From contig JAFVWG010000320.1 in assembly GCA_017501805.1 (NCBI GenBank), forward strand, positions 1-7,315: a stretch of 7,315 bases of DNA, given 5' to 3'. The position numbers and the translations under genes were made by a program. Below the pieces are notes generated by a model. It saw nothing but the letters and a program-made list of their open reading frames with translations. It ran no database searches and was not told the origin of the DNA. Position 1 is the stretch's first letter, and each line of letters begins with the position of its first letter. Below, piece by piece: positions 1-4,936 of the stretch. This DNA is from Oscillospiraceae bacterium (GTDB taxonomy: Bacteria; Bacillota; Clostridia; Oscillospirales; Oscillospiraceae).

Positions 1-2001
1 ACTCCGCACGAGACGGTCTACACCGTCTGCTCGGACTATGCCCATCAGGTGTACTACGAAGCCTTCGGCTATGAGCTGGCGGGCAACGCCGGTACGGTCT
101 GGACGCGCTACCTTGCCCGTGAATGCGCGAAAGATCCCGCCTGCGTCTGGTACTTCGCCAAGGACGAGGGCAAGAACCTCCGAGAAGAGCTGGACAAGAT
201 GATCGCGATGGCGCAGCCCGGTGACATCCTCACGGAGTACGCCATCAACGGCGGTCACACGATGATCTGGGCCGGTGACGTCACCGGTGACGGCAAGCCC
301 GACATCATCCACAGCGGCGGCCGGCATATGAACAAGAAGAAGCAGATCGACAAGATCGAGCAGTTCAAGGAGTACGACGAGGATTTCGACCCCCGCTACG
401 AGTACCACTTCGGCGGCGATTCGACCAAGGGCGGCTCGATCCGTATCGGCGATGCAAACGATTACATCGACAAGAACTGCGCCAAGGTCAGCCGCCGCTG
501 GATCAGCCTGCTGCGTCCGGCGAAGGTGCTGACGGAGCAGAATGCCCCCATCCCCGCAAAGACGCTCTACCGTATGAGCCATCCGCGTCTTGCCATCGAC
601 CGCACGATGAACAAGAACCGCTTCACCACCGCTGTTCCCGGTGAGCCGGTTACGCTGACGCTGACGCTCTCCAACTCCTCCACGCAGGATTACACCGTGA
701 CGGTCACGGAAAAAGTGCCGGTCGGCGCCGCGATCAAGAGACCCTTTGCGGATGCGACCGTCGCGGACGGCGTGATGACCTTCGATGTAGAACTGAAGGC
801 CGGCGCGAAAAAGACGATGACCGCGGAATATGAGATCACCGCCGCGTTCGGCGAGACCGTCACCTTCGGCGGCAGCTTTGTCGGCGACATCCCCTCCAAC
901 ACCATCCCCGTCCGCGTGAGCGGCGCCAAGCTGACGGCCGAAGAACGGGTGAAGCTCGCCAAGGTCGCTGTCGGTGAGTACGATCAGGCGCTCGCGGATG
1001 CGAAGGCAGACAACGCCACGCTCGGCGATGCCGTGTATCAGAACGTCCTCGGTCTGAAGGTGCGCATCCCCGACTTCAAGACGGTCACCACGAAATTCAC
1101 CAAGGTCGTCAAGACCCCCAAGGACAGAATGACCAATGTCTTCGTGACGAAGGATGAGGTCGCAGCGGAAGATATGACCGCGTACAATATGATGGTCCAG
1201 ACCTGCTGGGGCGGCTTCAGCATGTGGACGCCGCGCGGACACGACCGCTGCTCCCGTCCGCTGGATATGTATCTGGAGCCGGGCGACGTGATCGTTCGCT
1301 CCCAGAACATCCTCAGCGCGGAGATCGCTGAGCAGATGGTCTACCTCGGCGGCGGCAAGTATCTGACCTACGATGCGAAGACCAACACCTATCCCATCGT
1401 GGAAGAGCCCGAATTCTTCCGCAGCATCTTCTACAGGATCTTCTATGTGCTGCGTCCGGCGCAGGCTTATGAAGATATGCACAAGCTGACCGAGATCCCC
1501 GCGGCGAAGCCCACCCTGAGCAAGTTTGCCTTTACGGACGTGCCTGCAAACGCATGGTACTACAGCTACGTGAAGGATCTTGTGGACCACGGAACGATCA
1601 GCGGTATGACCGAGACGACCTTTGACCCGAACGGCACGCTGACCTACGGTCAGGCGCTGAAGCTCATCGCGACCGCGCTGGCGGAGAAAGAGCCCGCAAA
1701 GTCCGGCGAACACTGGGCAAGCGGCTATCTGACGCTGGCGAAGGAGCGGAAGTGGCTGGAGGGCGACGTTGACCTCGACAAGCCGATCACCCGTCTGGCT
1801 CTGTGCCAGATCGCGGCAAAAGCGCAGTATCTGACCGACCAGCCTTCGAAGAACCCGTTCACGGACACGAAGGACAAGGGCGTTCTCTCGCTCGTTGAGT
1901 TCAAGATCATCAACGGTATGACCGAGACGACCTTCGAGCCGGACGGACTTCTGACAAGAGCACAGATCGCAAAGATCATCTGGTCGATGATCGGCGTCTA
2001 A
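1..2001 (+). CDS. Gene A: surface NlpC/P60-like protein with three SLH anchor repeats (5' end cut by window)
   Basis: This is probably a wall-anchored cysteine hydrolase (peptidase or amidase) acting outside the cell; the substrate is unknown. The frame is open from base 1. By alignment with gene C, about 85 N-terminal residues, including the signal peptide, lie upstream. In window numbering, an NlpC/P60-like domain has Cys10 in TVCSDY, His86 in NGGHTMIW and His104 in IIHSGG, matching the family's Cys-His-His arrangement. A DUF11-like beta-sandwich follows (about 195-310). A second NlpC/P60-like domain (about 311-490) keeps Cys402 in TCWGG, but Glu and Thr occupy the two His positions. Three SLH repeats fill about 507-665 (FTDVPANAWYY, HWASGYLTLA, LTRAQIAKII) and should bind the secondary cell-wall polymer. 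The gene ends in TAA, 7 bases before a strong terminator. The domain calls come from motif reading, not a profile search. A GTG at 49 is internal, because homology continues upstream of it. Confidence 0.85.
   Translation, partial: TPHETVYTVCSDYAHQVYYEAFGYELAGNAGTVWTRYLARECAKDPACVWYFAKDEGKNLREELDKMIAMAQPGDILTEYAINGGHTMIWAGDVTGDGKPDIIHSGGRHMNKKKQIDKIEQFKEYDEDFDPRYEYHFGGDSTKGGSIRIGDANDYIDKNCAKVSRRWISLLRPAKVLTEQNAPIPAKTLYRMSHPRLAIDRTMNKNRFTTAVPGEPVTLTLTLSNSSTQDYTVTVTEKVPVGAAIKRPFADATVADGVMTFDVELKAGAKKTMTAEYEITAAFGETVTFGGSFVGDIPSNTIPVRVSGAKLTAEERVKLAKVAVGEYDQALADAKADNATLGDAVYQNVLGLKVRIPDFKTVTTKFTKVVKTPKDRMTNVFVTKDEVAAEDMTAYNMMVQTCWGGFSMWTPRGHDRCSRPLDMYLEPGDVIVRSQNILSAEIAEQMVYLGGGKYLTYDAKTNTYPIVEEPEFFRSIFYRIFYVLRPAQAYEDMHKLTEIPAAKPTLSKFAFTDVPANAWYYSYVKDLVDHGTISGMTETTFDPNGTLTYGQALKLIATALAEKEPAKSGEHWASGYLTLAKERKWLEGDVDLDKPITRLALCQIAAKAQYLTDQPSKNPFTDTKDKGVLSLVEFKIINGMTETTFEPDGLLTRAQIAKIIWSMIGV
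1603..1622 (+). repeat. Copy 1 of an identical 20-base repeat (gene A, SLH1)
   Basis: GGTATGACCGAGACGACCTT is present here and, without a mismatch, at 1915-1934 (gene A, SLH3) and 6776-6795 (gene C, SLH1). It encodes GMTETTF in all three. Synonymous positions are conserved too, which points to recent duplication or gene conversion among SLH modules. Confidence 0.85.
1915..1934 (+). repeat. Copy 2 of the identical 20-base repeat (gene A, SLH3)
   Basis: This is the same 20 bases as 1603-1622, inside the third SLH repeat of gene A (INGMTETTFEP). The corresponding SLH3 site of gene C diverges after GGTATGACCG, so the similarity within gene A is closer than the positional one to C here. Confidence 0.85.
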
Positions 2002-2008
2002 ACCTTAT

Positions 2009-2040
2009 AAAAAGCGGACGGTATCGCCGTCCGCTTTTTT
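2009..2040 (+). terminator. Intrinsic terminator after gene A
   Basis: An 8-bp perfect GC-rich stem (GCGGACGG at 2014-2021 with CCGTCCGC at 2027-2034) closes a 5-base loop. It is extended by A:T pairs from the A-run at 2009-2013 and followed by six T (2035-2040). The A-run gives a T-run on the other strand, so it could work in both directions. It separates gene A from the promoter of gene B. Confidence 0.93.
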
Positions 2041-2061
2041 CTGCCTGTTTGGTCAGAAATG

Positions 2062-2090
2062 TTGACTTTCCCTTGTGCATCACATAAAAT
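2062..2090 (+). promoter_or_regulatory. Sigma-A type promoter of gene B
   Basis: TTGACT (-35, 2062-2067) and TAAAAT (-10, 2085-2090) are separated by exactly 17 bases. Transcription would start near 2097, giving a leader of about 50 bases. The same boxes, spacing and an internal TTGTGCATC nonamer recur before gene C. Confidence 0.82.
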
Positions 2091-2103
2091 TAAATTGCGA
2101 AAT

Positions 2104-2130
2104 GTTTGCTTTTACGGAAAAACGGCAAAC
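2104..2130 (+). promoter_or_regulatory. Leader stem-loop of gene B
   Basis: GTTTGC (2104-2109) pairs with GCAAAC (2125-2130); T and A runs inside could add a few pairs around a bulge. It sits in the 5' leader just before the Shine-Dalgarno site. It is too weak to be called a riboswitch. A role in mRNA stability or translation is only a possibility. Confidence 0.3.
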
Positions 2131-2136
2131 GGAAAT

Positions 2137-2140
2137 GAGG
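2137..2140 (+). promoter_or_regulatory. Shine-Dalgarno site of gene B
   Basis: GAGG lies 6 bases before the ATG at 2147. The surrounding GAAATGAGGA matches the same position before gene C. This decides the start at 2147 over the upstream in-frame ATGs at 2075 and 2135. The 2075 ATG lies between the -35 and -10 boxes, and the 2135 one overlaps the Shine-Dalgarno site. Confidence 0.8.
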
Positions 2141-2146
2141 ATCGTT

Positions 2147-3268
2147 ATGAGGGATCGGGTCAAACGATATGTCTGTCTGCTTTTGGCGCTGATGTTTTTT
2201 GCGGGACTTTTGCCCGTGCAGGCGTCCGCGAAGGAAACGACCGTCGAGGAGCGGCAGAAGCAGGCCGTTGCCGCGGCTCTTGCCTATTTTGACAAGGGGC
2301 ACAGCGTGCAGTACGGCGGCAAGGCGATCAATGACTATATCCACCGGTACGACGGCGGCAAGACCCGCTCGACCAACAACGCATCGCCGGAGTATGCGAC
2401 GCCCAACGAGACCATGTACACCGTCTGCTCGGACTTTGCCCATCAGGTCTATTGGGAAGCGTTCCGCTTCGATCTGCTCGGCAAGGGCGCGGGATATGTC
2501 TGGACGAATACGCTCAGCGGCGTCCGCGAGCCGGAGCCTGTCGATCCCTCCGACCCCAACTATCCCGACTATCTGATCAAAAAGCGCAATGCCGGGATGC
2601 TCGTGTGGTTCTACGATCCGTACAGCACCGCCGGGAGCCCCACGGCCGAGATCAACGAAATGTATGCGCTGGCACAGCCCGGCGACGTCTTCACCGCGTA
2701 CGGAATGCGGAAGGAAAACGGCGTGCTTGTCGGGATCGGCGGTCACACGATGATCTGGGCGGGCGTTGTGACGGGAGACGGAAGACCCGACATCATACAC
2801 AGCGGCGGCAGACATATGAATATAGAAAAGCAGATCGACAAGCGAGAGTATTTCAGCGAGGAGGATCCCGATTACATCCGCGACCGCGATTACTACAGCT
2901 GGGTCGACCCCATTGATTTCCGCGACAACTACGCAAACTTCGGTTCAAGCACCAACGGCGGCTCCATCCGCATTGCCGATGCACAGGACTACATCAACGA
3001 GCGCTATGTGAAGAGAAACCGCAGAATGTCGCTGCTGCGTCCTGCGCTGGTGATGACGGACGAGACCTACCCCGTCCGCGCCGCTTCGCAGTACCGTGCA
3101 GAACATCCCGGTCTCACGATCGACCGCACGCTCAGCAAGACCCGCTTCAACAGCGCCTTCCCCGGCGAGACGGTCACGATGACACTGAAGCTCACCAACA
3201 ACTCGGCGCGGCACGCGGGATTTATCTCCGGCTCGGATGACCCGGACTTTGACGACGGTGATTCGTGA
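2147..3268 (+). CDS. Gene B, 5' part: secreted NlpC/P60-like domain, ended by an in-frame TGA
   Basis: The translatable part of gene B is 373 residues. The start at 2147 gives a classic signal peptide: basic RDRVKR, a hydrophobic stretch (about 8-24), then ASA with likely cleavage after Ala28. The NlpC/P60-like domain follows, starting with FDKGHSVQYGG. Cys94 is in TVCSDF, His200 in IGGHTMIW and His218 in IIHSGG, so the catalytic set is intact. The Cys-to-His stretch is about 30 residues longer than in A and C, with a Pro/Asp-rich loop, and there is another longer loop after the second His. The protein then enters the DUF11-like sandwich (LTIDRTLSKTRF, GETVTMTLKL) and leaves it after NNS into an acidic insertion that stops at TGA. 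If the stop is real, the product is a free secreted protein with one catalytic domain and no anchor. It has its own promoter and follows the terminator of gene A. Confidence 0.82.
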   Translation: MRDRVKRYVCLLLALMFFAGLLPVQASAKETTVEERQKQAVAAALAYFDKGHSVQYGGKAINDYIHRYDGGKTRSTNNASPEYATPNETMYTVCSDFAHQVYWEAFRFDLLGKGAGYVWTNTLSGVREPEPVDPSDPNYPDYLIKKRNAGMLVWFYDPYSTAGSPTAEINEMYALAQPGDVFTAYGMRKENGVLVGIGGHTMIWAGVVTGDGRPDIIHSGGRHMNIEKQIDKREYFSEEDPDYIRDRDYYSWVDPIDFRDNYANFGSSTNGGSIRIADAQDYINERYVKRNRRMSLLRPALVMTDETYPVRAASQYRAEHPGLTIDRTLSKTRFNSAFPGETVTMTLKLTNNSARHAGFISGSDDPDFDDGDS

Positions 3269-3361
3269 GGCACGGAAACGACTCTGCAGAATACGGGCGC
3301 GAGCGCGACCGTTTTGGCTGCGGCGCACACAAAAGCTGCCCTGCAGAGCGAGGGAGAGAGC
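3206..3361 (+). other. Gene-B-specific 52-codon insertion in the DUF11-like domain
   Basis: Genes A and C read NSSTQ(D/E)YTV here, whereas B reads NNS, then 52 codons, then YTV. The first part is acidic (SGSDDPDFDDGDS) and the second is rich in Ala, Thr and Ser, like a linker. It replaces three residues, so about 49 codons are net extra. The frame holds throughout except for the TGA at 3266. No flanking target-site duplication or terminal inverted repeat was seen. Confidence 0.7.
3266..3268 (+). other. In-frame TGA interrupting gene B
   Basis: The codon lies between GDS and GTE, in the same frame as the coding sequence on both sides. Neither of the other two frames through 3206-3361 gives a plausible protein, which argues against a frameshift pair. 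GGA or CGA would restore the gene with one base change. No selenocysteine insertion element was evident by eye just downstream. Confidence 0.85.
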
Positions 3362-4810
3362 TACACCGTGACGGTCACGGAAACCGTGCCCGAGGGAGCA
3401 AAGCTCAAAACGCCCTTCGCGGGCGCGCAGGTCACGGGCGAGACGATGACGCTGAATGTCCCCCTTGCCCCGGGCGAGACAAGGACTCTGACCGCAGAAT
3501 TTGAGGTCACCGCCGCGCTTGGCGAGACGGTTACCTTCGACGGCGGCTTTGTCGGCGATATCCCCTCGAACGCCATCCCCATCCGCGTGGGCGGCAGAAA
3601 GCTGACGGCGGCGGATACGGCGAAGCTTGCGCAGGTCGCCGACGGGAAATACAACGCGCTGCTCAGCAAAGAGGCCCCGGACAATGACACGCTGGCGGAT
3701 TTTGTATATGGGAAGATCCTCGGCGTCAGACTGCAGCTTCCGAGATTCACGCAGATCGCGAAGCTGACCAAGTCCGTACATACGGAGAGCGGAAAGATGA
3801 CGTACGTTTTCCGCTCGGAAAACGAGATCGCGGCAGAGAATCTGACCGCGTACAATATGCTGGTCAAGACCTGCTGGGGCGGTACATATATTTGGAATCA
3901 ATTCGGACACGAGCGCTGCTCCGATCCGCGGGATATGCATCTGGAGCCCGGCGATGTGGTCGTCCGTTCCAATGATCTCGTCTCGACGGCAGGCAATAAA
4001 AAATGCGAGCAGCTCCTCTATCTCGGCAACGGTAAGTATCTGACCTGCGACGAGGAAACCGGCAGCTATCCTATCGTGCACGAACAGGAGTTCTTCCGCT
4101 GCCTGTTCAGCCAGATCTTCTATGTGCTGCGCCCGACGCTGGTCCGGGGAGAGCTTCCGGGCAGAGCGGAGGTAACGGTGGAGGGCACCGGCTTCAAGCC
4201 CGGAAAATCGGGTGCTGTGACGCTGCGGCTCGATCACAACGTCGGCATCGCGGGTGCGACGCTGAAGCTGCATTACGATCCTGCTTTGAAGCCGGAGAAG
4301 CTCGAGTTGGGCGACGCCCTCGCGGGGCTGCAGTTCACGCAGCCGAACCTTTCCGAAAATCCCATCAGCCTTCACTGGGAGGGGGATGCGGCGGACAGCT
4401 CCTGCGGCACGCTGCTGACGATCACCTTCTCGGCTCCCGAAAAGACCAAAAACGGCGAGTATGCCGTGACGCTCTCACACGAGCCGGGGGAGGTATACGA
4501 CGGAAGCGCGGAGGCGGTCACGCTGCTGATCGAAAACGGAAGCGTCACCGTGCAGAGACTCCCGGTCGGAGACGTCAACGACGACGGTGTGATCGGCGCG
4601 AAGGACGTCACCGCGCTGCGGCGGTATCTTGCGGGCGGATACGGCATCGCCGCCTCCGAAACCGTTGCGGATGCCAACGGCGACGGGGCGATCAACGCAA
4701 AAGATCTTACGCTTTTGCGGCGCTATCTCGCGGGAGGTTACGGCGTAGAGCTGAATCGACCCGAAAATCAGCTGAAACCCGATGAAACGCCGCGGATCCC
4801 GCTGCCGTGA
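3269..4810 (+). CDS. Gene B, 3' part: DUF11-like end, degenerate NlpC/P60-like domain, cohesin-like domain and type I dockerin
   Basis: This is the continuation of gene B after the TGA: 513 codons in the same frame, with no credible start of its own (a TTG at 3314 opens the frame but has no sensible context). Numbering is from the start at 2147. After the insertion the DUF11-like domain resumes at YTVTVTE and runs to the shared FVGDIPSN region. The second NlpC/P60-like domain has Cys576 in KTCWGG, but Glu (CEQLLYLG) and Thr (KYLTCD) where His is expected. After YVLRPTL the SLH repeats of A and C are replaced. A cohesin-like beta domain (about 676-803) shows AVTLRLDHNVGIAGATL, LHYDPAL, LLTITF and a closing GSVTVQ. 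A type I dockerin (about 808-870) has two complete calcium loops, DVNDDGVIGAKD and DANGDGAINAKD, each followed by LRRYLAGGYG. Dockerins dock to cohesins on scaffoldins, so full-length B would attach through protein complexes rather than SLH binding. Unless there is readthrough, this part is probably untranslated. Confidence 0.8.
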   Translation, partial: GTETTLQNTGASATVLAAAHTKAALQSEGESYTVTVTETVPEGAKLKTPFAGAQVTGETMTLNVPLAPGETRTLTAEFEVTAALGETVTFDGGFVGDIPSNAIPIRVGGRKLTAADTAKLAQVADGKYNALLSKEAPDNDTLADFVYGKILGVRLQLPRFTQIAKLTKSVHTESGKMTYVFRSENEIAAENLTAYNMLVKTCWGGTYIWNQFGHERCSDPRDMHLEPGDVVVRSNDLVSTAGNKKCEQLLYLGNGKYLTCDEETGSYPIVHEQEFFRCLFSQIFYVLRPTLVRGELPGRAEVTVEGTGFKPGKSGAVTLRLDHNVGIAGATLKLHYDPALKPEKLELGDALAGLQFTQPNLSENPISLHWEGDAADSSCGTLLTITFSAPEKTKNGEYAVTLSHEPGEVYDGSAEAVTLLIENGSVTVQRLPVGDVNDDGVIGAKDVTALRRYLAGGYGIAASETVADANGDGAINAKDLTLLRRYLAGGYGVELNRPENQLKPDETPRIPLP

Positions 4811-4846
4811 AGTGTATTTTTTTTCAACAAAAAGTGAGACAGATGA

Positions 4847-4875
4847 TTGACTTTTTTTGTGCATCCTTGTAAAAT
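4847..4875 (+). promoter_or_regulatory. Sigma-A type promoter of gene C
   Basis: TTGACT (4847-4852) and TAAAAT (4870-4875) have a 17-base spacer. The boxes are identical to those of gene B, and the spacer shares TTGTGCATC, offset by one base. The start point would be near 4882, giving a leader of about 55 bases. A run of T straddles the -35 end. Confidence 0.82.
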
Positions 4876-4892
4876 CGAATATATAAACTGAT

Positions 4893-4911
4893 CTTGGTGA
4901 AATGCGCCAAG
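4893..4911 (+). promoter_or_regulatory. Leader stem-loop of gene C
   Basis: CTTGGTG (4893-4899) pairs with CGCCAAG (4905-4911) through seven pairs, one of them G:U, around the loop AAATG. It lies between the promoter and the Shine-Dalgarno site. There is no downstream T-run, so it is not a terminator. It may be an mRNA-stabilising or translational element, but function is not shown. Confidence 0.35.
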
Positions 4912-4925
4912 AATCGCGCAGAAAT

Positions 4926-4932
4926 GAGGAGG
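4926..4932 (+). promoter_or_regulatory. Strong Shine-Dalgarno site of gene C
   Basis: GAGGAGG lies 4 bases before the ATG at 4937. The complementarity to the 16S rRNA tail is near-perfect, with somewhat short spacing. It fixes the start of gene C and fits high expression. Confidence 0.9.
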
Positions 4933-4936
4933 CATT

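Noticed and set aside
49..51. GTG at 49 as the start of gene A
   Set aside because: Homology with B and C continues unbroken back to base 1 and includes the catalytic Cys at bases 28-30.
2075..2146. Upstream start for gene B at 2075
   Set aside because: That ATG lies between the -35 and -10 boxes, so it would not be transcribed from this promoter, and it would bury the signal peptide behind 24 extra residues.
3206..3361. Compensating frameshifts or a small mobile element explaining the insertion
   Set aside because: The other frames give no plausible protein, the main frame returns to homology without a shift, and no inverted ends or target duplications are visible.
3350..3370. Possible restart of the 3' half of gene B at GTG 3368 with a GAGGGAGAG upstream
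   Set aside because: The product would lack a signal peptide and begin inside a beta-sandwich strand. The purine run is explained by the codons for SEGES.
2945..4375. A 476-codon minus-strand open frame opposite gene B
   Set aside because: This is the same kind of shadow: no Shine-Dalgarno or promoter was seen, the composition is arginine-rich, and it mirrors the antisense frame of gene C.
4792..4824. Terminator after gene B
   Set aside because: The only stem is 4 bp (GCGG/CCGC with a 3-base loop) inside the coding end, and it is more than 10 bases from the T-run.
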